A stretch of 64,000 nucleotides of DNA from Prorocentrum cordatum. Taxonomy: Eukaryota; Sar; Dinophyceae; Prorocentrales; Prorocentraceae. The notes below the pieces were generated by a model. The model saw nothing but the letters and a program-made list of their open reading frames with translations. It searched no databases and had not been told where the DNA came from. The stretch covers positions 135,967 through 199,966 of the forward strand of contig CAUYUJ010004581.1 of assembly GCA_963575745.1 (NCBI GenBank), given 5' to 3'. Within the stretch, counting starts at the first letter, position 1, and each line of letters begins with the position of its first letter. Positions 30,990 through 42,655 of this stretch are shown here, in pieces. The position numbers were made by a program, and so were the translations under genes.

Positions 30990-32200
30990 GCGCCGTTGCA
31001 GCGGGGTGAAAACATTGAGGAACCCAAGGACCGTCCCAGCCCCGCGACTTTGCCAAAGGTAGCCTCAAGCATCCCCCAGTCGTCCCAAGAGGGCCTCCAA
31101 CTCACAGCACGAGGGGGAGCTCGAACAACAAAAAACGAAGAGCTCCACAGTATCAGCTGGATCTCGATGTGCCTTGCAAGACCACCAGGTCGGCCTTGCG
31201 TGAGGCTTCGATCTTGCTTTACGACGGCGCCCAAGCATCCCGCCCAGGCCCCATTCTGATAGAGAGAAAACCGGCGGCAGAGGGCCAAACCCTCGCGGAT
31301 CATAGCAACAACTAAGCCAATCCTACTTGCCCTCCGCCTCACCCTCTCTCCCCGCCGACCTGACGCAGTAAAAGACGGCGAGGATAGGATGAGGGGTTCT
31401 GGAGTTCTGAATGTGGCGACCAGGTCCGAAGGTGGGGATGAGGGGGTGGAAGAACGGAGAGAGGAGGGGATGGAGGAGGGGACTGGGGAGGTAGAGGAAT
31501 AGAGGGTGGAGGATGGGGATTGAGGAGGAAAGAGCAAGAAGCGCAGAAGATGGTGGAGGGAGGGAGAGGAGAAGGAGGAGGACCAGTGTAAACATAAAAC
31601 GCACCAGCGATGTTGCAAGACACCCTCCCTCCAAATTGCCTCTTTATAGGGCCCTACAATATTTCATTTTTTCATTGAAGAACATGCCGCATTGGAAGGC
31701 AACCGTCTGAGAAACCTCAGACGCACCTGAACGCAATTCCTGGGACTTCGACGCCACTAACCAACGCGGCTGTTGCGCCATGACGATGTGGAATTCGTGC
31801 CAAAACACATATCCTGGGACTTGAACACAATGGAGCGGAGCAACGTGACTGTTGCGTCTTGGCAATCCAAAACCGTGACACAATGGAATTCCTGGGAATC
31901 CAACTGTACGAACCCTTGAAACGGCCTCGAACTTTTACGGCGAATGTGCGCGGCGCTGGCGCGAGAGCCACAGTCGGAAAAGAAACTGCCCTGCATCCTC
32001 GACACGGTTGAAAACATTGAGAACGAATGCGCCCGGCGCGTAAACGAAACACAGATTTCCCAACCAACCTGTTGTTGGGTCCTCGTTTTGAAAAGACAGT
32101 CCCCGTGTTCCTCTCCTCCTCTCCCTTCCTCCTCCCCCTCCTCCCTCCCCCCGTCCCTGCCTCTGCCCTCCGCATGCCCTCGTCGTTGTCGTCATCATGA
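30990..32200. other. no supported gene; mixed sequence
   Basis: Short overlapping frames only. 31730-31890 contains three loose copies of a word like CCTGGGACTTGAA...CGACTGTTGCG, faintly reminiscent of the 73-bp unit of the 34-42 kb repeat. GAAAACATTGAG(A/G)A occurs at both 31008 and 32010. Confidence 0.4.
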
Positions 32201-32206
32201 TCACCA

Positions 32207-33290
32207 TCACCCAGCACTGCGTGTCGTGGCCCCGTAGTCAGCCCCACCGATGGTCTAAATTGCGCACTTCGTATGCGTCTCCCCCACCCAGTACAGCATT
32301 TCGTGGGCAGTTCGCATGCGCCTCCCCCACCCAGTGCAGCAATTCGTGGCCGCGTAGGGAACTCCACCGATGGTCCCATTGGCGCAGTTCGCGTGCGTCT
32401 CCCCCAACCGAGTACAACATTTAGTGGGCAGTTTGCATGCGTCTCCCCCGCCCAATACATCATTTCGTGGCCCCATAGGGAGCTCCACTGAAGGTCCCAG
32501 TGGCGCAGTTCGTATGCGTCTCCCCCACCCAGTACAATTTCCTGGCCCCATCGGAAGCTCCACAGAAGGTCCCGCTGGCGCAGTTTGCCCGCGTCCCCCC
32601 ACCCAGTACAGCGCTTCGTGGCCCTAGAGGGAGCTCCACCGAAGGTCCCAGTGGCGCACTTCGCATGCGTCTCCCATACCCAGTACAGCGCTTCGTGGCC
32701 CCATAGGGAGCTCGACAGAAGGTCCCAGTTGCGCAGCTCGCATGCGTCTCCCCCGCCCAGTACAATGGTTCCTGGCCCCATAGGCCGCTCCACCGAAGGT
32801 CCCAGTGGCGCAGTTCGCCTGCGTCTCCCCCACCCAGTACAGCGCTTCGTGGCCCCTTAGGGAGATCCACCGAAGGTCCCAGTGGCGCAGCTCGCATGCG
32901 TCTCCCCTGCCCATTACACGTTTCGTGGCCCCAGAGGGAGCTCAACCGAAAGTCACAGTGGCGCAGATCGCATGCATCTTGCCCACGCAGTACGGCGCGT
33001 CGTGGCCCCATGGGAAGATCCACCAAAGGCCCCGGTGGCGCAGTTCGTATGCGTTTCCCCCACCCAGTACAGCGTTTCGTGGGCCTCTAGGGAGATCCAC
33101 CGAAGGTGTGGCGCAGTTCGAGTGCGTCTCCCCCTCCTGGGCCCATAGGGCTACCGAAGGTCCCACTGGCGCAGTTCGCATGCGTCCCCCAGCCAGCACA
33201 ACGTTTCGTTGCCCCATGAGGAGCTCTACCGAAGGCCCCAATAGCAGGTACGCATGCGTCTCCCCCACCCAATACAAGGAGCTCCGCGGA
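32207..33290 (+). repeat. 77-bp satellite, about 14 copies
   Basis: The unit is close to GTACAGCGCTTCGTGGCCCC, then ATAGGGAGCTCCACCGAAGG, TCCCAGTGGCGCAGTTCGCA, TGCGTCTCCCCCACCCA. The first three units are shortened; several later ones match at about 90%. Long frames on both strands (for example 31717-32793 minus) are repeat translations. Two diverged units in reverse orientation lie at 59110-59260. Confidence 0.93.
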
Positions 33291-33309
33291 AGACGATACC
33301 CACAACTGC

Positions 33310-34229
33310 AGCACGTACTCACAACCGCATATTGTTGGGTTCTTCACCAAGTTAATTTAAACGCGGCCCACTCTCTGGTCCTGGAGATCTTGCAAACTTG
33401 TAGCAATCGTGTGCGCGGCCCTACGGCGAGAAACACGTTTGCAAACGGCCCGCCTTCCATCCGTGAAACTGGTGCAAGCTTATTAACTTTCATTAGCGTA
33501 TATGGAGAGGACGTTTCGGGCGAAAACCAGGGCCTGCCCTGCCGACGCGTCTCAAAGTGTGCCGGGGAAGAATTACTACTATGGGGCACGGATGGAGAAG
33601 AAACAGGAGGAGAAGGGATGGGAGTGGCCGGAACGATGGAGAACCAGCGCCTGCCAACTGATCGCCGCCCACGCTGCGGTGACGCCTCCTCCTCCTCGGC
33701 GGCTGCTCCGCCCGCGCGACGGCAGCCACCTCCAGACAGGGAATGCGCGGCGGCGGACAGGGAGGAAAGCGAGGAATGGGGGACGGGGGGGGCCAAAACA
33801 AAACGACGAGCGGGAAGGACGGGAGAGAAAAAAAACAAAGAAACAGATAGAAAGGGAGGAAGAAGAGGCGGATGAGAAGAAGGATGAGAAGGAGGAGGAC
33901 GAGGAGGAGGAGGCAGCTGTGGTGCGCGCCCTCGTGCTCATCATTTCCACCCCTCACCCCCTCGTTCAAATCACCCTCGGTCGTTTATGGCACCAGGCTT
34001 GGAGCCCGAACGCTCTCCGGCATATATGTTGCCATGCAAACGTGGGGGGTGCGGGGGGCGGGTCCTCTCTGACATCACTACCAGTCCCTCCGCCAACGGT
34101 GATCGTGCAGACGCAGCGGCGGCTTCGCAATTTCGTGAAACACTTTGAATCAATATAATACTCGTTCGTCGCCATTTCACTGTGTAGACGCGTGAAAACT
34201 GAACATGAACGACCCAAACATCCGGAAAG
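33310..34229. other. no convincing gene; Lys/Glu-rich frame and spacer
   Basis: A + frame (33502-34158, 218 codons) has MEKKQEEKGWEWPERW and a long Lys/Glu/Arg stretch caused by GGA-type purine sequence at 33840-33915. No domain. 34150-34229 leads into the composite repeat. Confidence 0.3.
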
Positions 34230-35990
34230 AATTATCCCGGCAAAGCAACCTAACAGCGATGTGTAGGAGCATATCTGAAAGCATTCCCCTTAAGTTTCAG
34301 ATGAGAATCCAGTTGTAGAATTCTGCTGTTCTCGCAGTAGTAGTCGCATTTGCGATGACAGTCGCAGTGGCAACGGCAGTCGCAGTCACAGCCTCAGCCT
34401 CAGCCTCAGCCTGCCTCAGCCTCAGCCTCAACCTGCCTCAGCCTGCCTCAGCCTCAGCCTCAGCCTGCTTCAGCCTCAGCCTCAGTCTGCCTTCAGCCTC
34501 GGCCTCAGCCTCAGTCTGCCTCAGCATCACCCTGCCTCAGCCTCAGCCTCAGCCTCGGCCTGCTTCAGCCTCAGCCTGCCTCAGCCTCAGCCTCAGCCTC
34601 CCTCAGCCTCAGCCTCAGCCTGCTTCAGCCTCAGCCTCAGTCTGCCGTCGGCCTCGGCCTCAGCCTCAGACTGCCTCAGCCTCAGCCTGCCTCAGCATCA
34701 GCCTCAGCCTCAGCCTGCCTCAGCCTCAGCCTGCATCAGGCTCAGCCTCAGCCTCAGCCTGCCTCAGCCTCAGCCTGCCTCAGCCTCAGCCTCAGCCTCC
34801 CTCAGCCCCAGCCTCAGTCTGCCGTCGGCCTCGGCCTTGGCCTCAGCCTGCCTCAGCCTCAGCCTGCCTCAGCCTCAGCCTCAGCCAGCCTCAGCCTCAG
34901 CCTGCCTCGGCCTCAGCCTCAGCCTGCCTCAGCCTCAGCCTGCTTCAGCCTCAGCCTCAGTCTGCCTTTAGCCTCGCCTCAGCCTGCCTCAGCCTCAGCC
35001 TGCACCAGCCCAGGCCTCAACCTCAGCCTGCCTCAGCCTCAGCCCGCATCAGCCTCAGCCTCAGCTTGCCTCAGCCTCAGCCTCAGCCTGCGTCAGCCTC
35101 AGCCTCAGCCTGCCTTCAGCCTCGGCCTCAGCCTCAGGCTCAGCCAGCCTCAGCCTCAGCCTCAGCCTGCCTCAGCCTCAGCCTCAGTCTGCCTCAGCCT
35201 CAGCCTGCCTCAGCCTCAGCCTCAGCCTGCTTCAGCCTCAGCCATCAGTCTGCCTTCAGCCTCGGCCTCAGCCTCAGCCTGCCTCAGCCTCAGCCTGCAT
35301 CAGCCTCAGCCTCAAGCCTGCCTCAGCCTCAGCCTGCCTCAGCCATCAGCTCAGCCTTCAGCCTCAGCCTCAGCCTTCAGCCTCGGCTAAGCCTCAGCCT
35401 CAGCCTGCATCAGCCTCAGCCTCAGCCACAGCCTGCCTCAGCATCAGCCTCAGCCTTCAGCCTCAGCTCAGCCTGACTCAGCCTCAGCCTCAGTCTGCTT
35501 CAGCCTCAGCCTCAGTCTGCCTTCAGCCTCGGCCTCGGCCTCAGCCTGCCTCAGCCTCAGCCTGCATCAGCCTCAGCCTCAGCCTCAGCCTGCCTCAGCC
35601 ATCAGCCTGCCTCAGCCTCCAGCCTCAGCCTGCCTCAGCCTCAGCCTCAGCCTGCTTCAGCCTCAGCCTCAGTCTGCCTGCCTCAGCATTCAAAATTCAG
35701 CCCAGGAGTTCTCGGGACCTCAGAACACGAAGTGGCCTACAGTTGGCTCTGGGCATCCAAAATGTGCCCAGGAATGGTGTTCTGGGAACTCGAAGACCAC
35801 GAAGTGGCTACAGTTGGCTCTGGGCATCAAAATCATGCCCGGAATGGAATTCTGGGAACTCCAAGACCACGAAGTGGCCTACAATTGGCTCCGGGAATTT
35901 CAAAATCATGCCAAGAATGGAGTTCTGGAACTCGAAGACCACGAAGTGCGTTACTGTTTTCTAAAATCCCACCAGCCCTTTGGGCGTGAG
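34230..35990 (+). repeat. composite satellite, copy A
   Basis: Leader from AATTATCCCGG (34230) to an ATG at 34355, a CAGCCT hexamer array to about 35690, then four 73-bp units (35692-35965; unit starts CAAAATGTG and contains GAGTTCTGGGAACTCGAAGA). The usual terminal module is missing; the sequence leaves the repeat near 35975. The open frame from the ATG (MTVAVATAVAVTASA) runs 373 codons through the hexamers as Ala-Ser, Ser-Leu and Gln-Pro dipeptides. Confidence 0.92.
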
Positions 35991-36099
35991 TGGTTTAGAG
36001 AGCCCGCTCTGTTCTCAACCCCCCTTCTTCCCCTTCGGGGAGGGGTTTACCCCTCCCCCTACCCCCTCCCCCTGGGCCTGGAGAGGGAGTCCGGGGCGT

Positions 36100-36365
36100 A
36101 GTCAGGGGGGTCTTTTTTGACTCCTTGGAGGGCCAAAAAACGACGACCCTCACGAGGATTCTGGCCCCGTCGGGGGGATACAGTTTGGCCCCTCTGCTCT
36201 TCTTGGAAGCCAAAATCGTTGATTTTACTATGGTTTTGGCCCCATTTTGGGCTTCTGAGGGGGCAGCGCTCATCGTCCTTCATAGCAAAATCATTGATTT
36301 TACGAAGGTTTTGGGCTCATTTTGTCTTTCTCTGGGGCCAGCGCTCATTTGCGCTTCTGAGGAGG
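36100..36365 (+). repeat. 76-bp duplication with AAAATCGTTGATTTT
   Basis: AAAATC(G/A)TTGATTTTAC is at 36212 and 36287, each followed by GGTTTTGG and GCGCTCAT. The same core word heads the T-rich block in the array at 455 and lies here just before the CCAAGAGGCCC array. Confidence 0.75.
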
Positions 36366-36642
36366 TCGCAAGAGGCCCCAAGATGGCCCCAAGAGGCCCC
36401 CAGGAGGCTCCCAAGAGGCCTCCAAGATGGCCCCGAGAGGCCCCCAGGAGGCTCCCAAGAGGCCTCCAAGAGGCCCCCAAGAGGCCCCCAGGAGGCCCCA
36501 AGAGGCCCCCAAGAGGCCCCCAAGAGGCCCCCAAGAGGCCCCCAAGAGGCCCCCAAGAGGCCCCAAGAGGCCCCAAGAGGCCCCCAAGAGGCCCCAAGGG
36601 CCCCCAAGAGGCCCCCCCCACCCAAGAGGCCCCACGAGGAGC
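36365..36642 (+). repeat. CCAAGAGGCCC array, copy 5 (most regular)
   Basis: Near-perfect tandem CCCAAGAGGCC with 11-15 bp spacing. Confidence 0.92.
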
Positions 36643-37045
36643 CCGAACGACTCACAACAGACGAAGACCCCGAACGACTCACACCACGAGAGCCCGAACG
36701 ACTCACACCACAAGGAGGGGCCCGAACGACTCACACCAGGACGAGGCGCCCGAACGACTCACACCACGAGGAGCCCGAACGACTCACACCACGACGCGGG
36801 CCCCGAACGACTCACACCACGAGGAGCCCGAACGAGTCACACCAGGAGGAGGGGCCCGAACGACTCACACCAGGATGAGGGGCCCGAACAACTCACACCA
36901 CGAGAAGCCCGAACGACTCACACCAGGACGAAGAGCCCGAACGACTCACACCACGAAGAGCCCGAACGACTCACACCAGGAAGAAGGGCCCGAACGACTC
37001 ACACCAGGACGAGAAACCCCAAACGACTCAAACCACGAGGAGCGC
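36643..37045 (+). repeat. 25-29 bp tandem repeat, about 15 copies
   Basis: The unit CCCGAACGACTCACACCA plus a variable CGAGGAG or GGACGAGGGGC ending. The + frames read RTTHTT / NDSHHEEPERL and are repeat artefacts. Confidence 0.93.
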
Positions 37046-37240
37046 TTTCTCTCCCTCCTCCTCCGCCTCGTCCTTCTCCCGCTCCCCCCACAAGGAGGAT
37101 GTACAAGGAGGCGGGAGGAAGGAGGAACAGGGGAGATATGCGGGGCCAAGCGGACACACGCCTGAAAAACACGACTGTCGGCATGCTTCGCAAGAGTTGC
37201 TGCTGTGAGATGGGCTGGTGGGGATACGCGAAGCGTAAAG

Positions 37241-38121
37241 AATTATCCCGGCAAAGCAACCTAACAGCGATGTGTAGGAGCATATCTGGAAGCATTCCCC
37301 TTAAGATTCAGATGAGAATCCAGTTGTAGAATTCTGCTGTTCTCGCAGTCGTAGTCGCATTCGCGATGACAGTCGCAGTGGCACGGCAGTCACAATCACA
37401 CAGCCTCAGCCTGCCTCAGCCTCAGCCTCAGCCTGCCTCAGCCTCAGCCTCAGCCTCAGCCTCAGCTTCAACCTGCTTCAACCTCAGCCTCAGTCTGCCT
37501 TCAGCTCGGCGTCAGCCTCAGGCTGCCTCAGCCTCAGCCTGCATCAGCCTCAGCCTCAGCCTCAGCCTGCCTCAGCATCAGCCTGCCTCAGCCTCAGCCT
37601 CAGCCTGCCTCAGCCTCAGCCTCAGCCTGCTTCAGCCTCAGCCTCAGTTTGCCTTCAGCCTTCGGCCTCAGCCTCAGCCTGCCTCAGCCTCAGCCTGCCT
37701 CAGCCTCAGCATCAGCCTGCCTCAGCATTCAAAATGTGGCCCGGGAATGGAAGTTCTGGGAACTCGAAGATCACGAAGTGGCCTAAGTTGGCTCCGGGCA
37801 TTCAAAATCATGCCCAGGAATGGAGTTCTGGGAACTCGAAGACCACGAAGTGGCCTACAGTTGGCTCCAGGCATCCAAAATGTGGCCCGGGAATGGAGTT
37901 CTGGGAAGTCGAAGAGCACGAAGTGGCCTACAGTTGGCTCCAGGCATCCAAAATGTGGCCCGGGAATAGAGTTCTGGGAGCGCCAAGAGCGATTTTGCAA
38001 GAATGTCCAAAGCGATTTCGGCATCGGCGGCAGCCGCCCCGGGTCCCGCCCAGACCCCCCTGAGGAGTCATGATGTTGATTGACACCACTAGAAACCTAT
38101 CAGTCTTCGCTGCTAAGTAAA
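37241..38121 (+). repeat. composite satellite, copy B
   Basis: Leader 37241-37366 (ATG), hexamer array to 37728, four 73-bp units (37729-37985), then a tail with AGACCCCCCTGAGGAGTCATG, a near-match to the other tails, ending CTAGAAACCTATCAGTCTTCG. The left flank is unrelated to the other junctions. A one-base deletion soon after the ATG shifts the frame (MTVAVARQSQSH). Confidence 0.93.
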
Positions 38122-40002
38122 AATTATCCCGGCAAAGCAACCTAACAGCGATGTGTAGGAGCATATCTGGAAGCATTCCCCTTAAGATTCAGATGAGAAT
38201 CCAGTTGTAGAATTCTGCTGTTCTCGCAGTCGTAGTCGCATTCGCGATGACAGTCGCAGTGGCAACGGCAGTCGCAGTCACAGCCTCAGCCTCAGCCTGC
38301 CTCAGCCTCAGCCTCAGCCTGCCTCAGCCTCGGCCTCAGCCTCAGCCTCAGCCTCAGCCTGCTTCAGCCTCAGCATCAGTCTGCCTTCAGCCTCGGCCTC
38401 AGCTTCAGTCTGCCGTCGGCCTCGGCTCAGCCTCAGCCTCAGCCTGCCTCAGCCTCAGCCTCAGCTCAGCCTGCCTCAGCCTCAGCCTCAGCCCTCAGCC
38501 TCAGCCTCAGCCTGCTTCAGCCTCAGCATCAGTCTGCCTTCAGCCTCAGCCTCAGCCTCAGCCTGCCTCAGCCTCAGCCTCAGCCTCAGCCTCAGCCTCA
38601 GCTTGCCTCAGCTCAGCCTGCCTCAGCCTCAGCCTCAGCCTGCTTCAGCCTCAGCCTCAGCCTCAGCCTGCCTCGGCCTCAGTCTCAATCTGACTTCAGC
38701 CTCAGCCTCAGTCTGCCTTCAGCCTCGGCCTCAGCATCAGCCTGCCTCAGCCTCAGCCTGCATCAGCCTCAGCCTCAGTGCCTTTCAGCCTGCCTCAGCC
38801 TCAGCCTGCCTCAGCCTCAGCCTCAGCCTGCTTCAGCCTCAGCCTCAGTCTGCCTTCAGCCTCGGCCTCAGCCTCAGCCTGCCTCAGGCATCAGCCTCAG
38901 CCTCAGCCTCAGCCTGCCTCAGCATCAGCCTGCCTCAGCCTCAGCCTCAGCCTGCCTCGGCCTCAGCCTCAGCCTGCTTCAGCCTCAGCCTCAGTCTGCC
39001 TAGCCTCGGCCTCGCCTAGCCTGCCTCAGCATCAGCCGCATAAGCCTCAGCCTCAGCCTCAGCCTCAGCAGCATCTCAGCCTGCCTCAGCCTCAGCCTCA
39101 GCCTGCTTCAGCCTCAGCTCAGTCTGCCTCAGCCTCTGCCTCAGCCTCAGCCTCAGCCTCAGCCTGCCTCTCAGCCTCAGCATCAGCCTCAGCCTCAGCC
39201 TGCCTCAGCCTCAGCCTGCCTCAGCCTCAGCCTCAGCCTGCCTCAGCCTCAGCCTCAGCCTGCCTCAGCCTCAGCCTCAGCCTGCCTCAGCCTCAGCCTC
39301 AGCCTCTGCCTTCAGCCTCGGCCTCAGCCTCAGCCTGCCTCAGCCTCAGCCTGCCTCAGCCTCAGCATCAGCCTGCCTCAGCATTCAAAATGTGGCCCGG
39401 AATGGAGTTCTGGGAACTCGAAGAACACGAAGTGGCCTACAGTTGGCTCGGGCATTCAAAATCATGCCCAGGAATGGAGTTCTGGGAACTCGAAGACCAC
39501 GAAGTGGCCTACAGTTGGCTCCGGGCATTCAAAATGTGGCCCGGGAATGGAGTTCTGGGAACTCGAAGAGCACGAAGTGGCCTACAGTTGGCTCCGGGCA
39601 TCAAAATGTGGCCCGGGAATGGAGTTCTGGGAACTCGAAGAGCACGAAGTGGCCTACAGTTGGCTCCGGGCATTCCAAAATGTGGCCCGGGAATGGAGTT
39701 CTGGGAATCGAAGAGCACGAAGTGGCCTACAGTTGGCTCCGGGCATTCAAAATGTGGCCCGGGAATGAGTTCTGGGAAGTCGAAGAGCACGAAGTGTGTG
39801 ACTGTTGCATCCGGTTATTCAGAATGTGGCCTGGGAATGGGGTTCTGAGAGGTCGACGAGCACGAAGTGTGTGACTGTTGGTGAAAAACGAGCCCGGCAC
39901 AGGCCCGGCCGGCAACTCCCAACGCCTGCCCGGACCCCCCTATGGAGTGATCTGTGAGCTCTTTTGAGTCAACTAGAAACCTATCAGTCTACGCTGTTAG
40001 GT
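38122..40002 (+). repeat. composite satellite, copy C
   Basis: Leader 38122-38247 (ATG), hexamers to about 39384 (over 1.1 kb, the longest apart from copy A), seven 73-bp units (39385-39870), then a terminal module ending GCTGTTAGGT. Confidence 0.93.
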
Positions 40003-41107
40003 AATTATCCCGGCAAAGCAACCTAACAGCGATGTGTAGAAGCATATCTGAAAGCATTCCCCTTCAGATTCAGATGAAAATCCAGTTGTAGAATTCTGCT
40101 GTTCTCGCAGTCGTAGTCGCATTCGCGATGACAGTCGCAGCGGCAACGGCAGTCGCAGTCACAGCCTCAGCCTCAGCCTGCCTCAGCCTCAGCCTCAGCC
40201 TGCCTCAGCCTCAGCCTGCCTCAGCCTCAGCCTCAGCCTGCTTCAGCCTCAGCCTCAGTCTGCCTTCAGCCTCGGCCTCAGACTCAGCCTCAGCCTCAGC
40301 CTCAGCCTGCATCAGTCAGCCTCAGCCTCAGCCTGCTGCTCAGCATCAGCCTGCTCAGCCTCAGCCTCAGCCTGCCTCAGCCTCAGCTTCAGTCTGCTTC
40401 AGCCTCAGCCTCAGTCTGCCTTCAGCCTCAGCCTCGGCCTCAGCCTGCCTCAGCCTCAGCCTGCCTCGGCCGCAGCATCAGCCTGCCTCAGCATTCAAAA
40501 TGTGGCCCAGGAGTGGAGTTCTCGGAACTAGAAGAACACGAAGTGGCCTACAGTTGGCTCCGGGCATTCAAAATCATGCCCAGGAATGGAGTTCTGGAAC
40601 TTGAAGAGCACGAAGTGGCCTACAGTTGGCTCCAGGCATCCAAAATGTGGCCCGGGAATGGAGTTCTGGGAAATCGAAGAGCACGAAGTGGCCTACAGTT
40701 GGCTCCGGGCATCCAAAATGTGGCCCGGGAATGGAGTTCTGGGAAGTCGAAGAGCACGAAGTGGCCTACAGTTGGCTCCGGGCATTCAAAATGTGGCCCG
40801 GGAATGGAGTTCTGGGAACTCGAAGACCACGAAGTGGCCTACAGTTGGCTCCGGGCATTCAAAATGTGGCCCGGGAATGGAGTTCTGGGAACTCGAAGAC
40901 CACGAAGTGGCCTACAGTTGGCTCCGGGCATTCAAAATGTGGCCCGGGAATGGAGTTCTGGGAGGTCGAAGAGCACGAAGTGTGCGACTGTTGGCTTAAA
41001 ACGACTTCTGCGGCACCCTGTCCGGCACCCGCCCAGACCCCCCTGTGGAGTCATCTGCTGCTCTCTTTTGACCCACTAGAAACCTATCAGAACAAGCTGT
41101 TAGGTAA
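40003..41107 (+). repeat. composite satellite, copy D
   Basis: Leader 40003-40128 (ATG), a short hexamer array to 40493, seven 73-bp units (40494-40990), terminal module with GCACCCGCCCAGACCCCCCT, ending GCTGTTAGGT at 41096-41105. Confidence 0.93.
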
Positions 41108-42655
41108 AATTATCCCGGCAAAGCAACCTAACAGCGATGTGTAGAAGCATATCTGAAAGCATTCCCCTTAAGATTCAGATGAAAATCCAGTTGTAGAATT
41201 CTGCTGTTCTCGCAGTCGTAGTCGCATTCGCGATGACAGTCGCAGCGGCAACGGCAGTCGCAGTCACAGCCTCAGCAGCCTGCCTCAGCTCAGCCTCAGC
41301 CTGCCTCAGCCTCAGCCTCAGCCTGCTTCAGCCTCAGCCTCAGTCTGCCTTCAGCCTCGGCCTCAGCCTCAGCCTCAGCCTCAGCCTCAGCCTCAGCCTG
41401 CCTCAGCCTTCAGCCTGCCTCAGCCTCAGCCTCAGCCTGCCTCAGCCTCAGCCTCAGCCTGCTTCAGCCTCAGCCTCAGTCTGCCTTCAGCCTCGGCCTC
41501 AGCCTCAGCCTGCCTCAGCCTCAGCCTGCATCAGCCTCAGCCTCAGCCTCAGCCTGCCTCAGCATCAGCCTGCCTCAGCCTCAGCCTCAGCCTCAGCCTG
41601 CCTCAGCCTCAGCCTCAGCCTGCTTCAGCCTCAGCCTCAGTCTGCCTTCAGCCTCGGCCTCAGCCTCAGCCTGCCTCAGCCTCAGCCTCAGCCTCAGCCT
41701 CAGCCTCAGCCTCAGCCTGCCTCAGCCTCAGCCTGCCTCAGCCTCAGCCTCAGCCTGCCTCAGCCTCAGCCTGCCTCAGCCTGCCTCAGCCTCAGCCTCA
41801 GCCTGCCTCAGCCTCAGCCTGCCTCAGCCTCAGCCCTCAGCCTCAGCCTCAGCCTGCCTCAGCAGCCTCAGCCTCAGCCTCAGCCTCAGCCTCAGCCTCA
41901 GCCTCAGCCTCAGCCTGCCTCAGCCTCAGCCTCAGCCTCAGCCTCAGCCTGCCTCCTCAGCCTCAGCCTCAGCCTCAGCTCAGCCTCAAGCCTCAGCCTC
42001 ATCAGCATTCAAAATGTGGCCCGGGAATGGAGTTCTGGGAACTCGAAGAACACGAAGTGGCCTACAGTTGGCTCCGGGCATTCAAAATGCCCAGGAATGG
42101 AAGTTCTGGGAACTCGAAGACCACGAAGTGGCCTACAGTTGGCTCCGGGCATTCAAAATGTGGCCCGGGAATGGAGTTCTGGGAACTCGAAGAGCACGAA
42201 GTGGACAGTTGGCTCCGGGCATTCAAAATGTGGCCCGGGAATGGAGTTCTGGGAAGTCGAAGAGCACGAAGTGGCCTACAGTTGGCTCCGGGCATTCAAA
42301 ATGTGGCCCGGGAATGGAGTTCTGGGAAGTCGAAGAGCACGAAGTGGCCTACAGTTGGCTCCGGGCATTCAGAATGTGGCCCGGGAATGGAGTTCTGGGA
42401 GGTCGAAGAGCACGAAGTGTGTGACTGTTTGCTTAAAACGACTTCTGCGGCACCCTGTCCGGCACCCGCCCAGACCCCCCTGTGGAGTCATCTGCTGCTC
42501 TCTTTTGAGACCACTAGAAACCTATCAGAACAAGCTGTTAGGTAATCAACCGTTTTCCCCGGCACCCGTCCGGCATCTGCCCAGACCCCCCTGGGGAGTC
42601 ATGATGCTATCTTTTGAGACCGCTAGAAACCTATCAGTCTTCGCTGTTAGGTAAA
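41108..42655 (+). repeat. composite satellite, copy E, with a doubled tail
   Basis: Leader 41108-41233 (ATG), hexamers to about 42006, six 73-bp units (42007-42425), then the terminal module twice (42448-42545 and 42556-42655), each ending GCTGTTAGGTAA. The frame from the ATG is open for 473 codons to 42654, across hexamers, 73-bp units and both tails. Confidence 0.93.

Noticed and set aside
31717-32793. 358-codon minus frame with repeated GGGDACELRHWDL-like words
   Set aside because: It is translation of the 77-bp satellite. The unit is not a multiple of three and the frame drifts.
36236-36256. CCCCATTTTGGGCTTCT as a relict dinoflagellate spliced leader
   Set aside because: Only a loose similarity to the core CCATTTTGGCTCAAG. 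The flanking leader bases are absent, and it sits in a 76-bp repeat.
36117-37329. Several 250-350 codon Pro/Arg and Asn-Asp-Ser-His frames
   Set aside because: Products of the CCAAGAGGCCC and CCCGAACGACTCACACCA repeats.
34355-42654. Long Ala-Ser / Gln-Pro / Ser-Leu frames in the composite satellite as protein genes
   Set aside because: They follow from the stop-free hexamer CAGCCT and shift between frames from copy to copy. There is no codon bias or domain. Kept only as a finding about the shared ATG.
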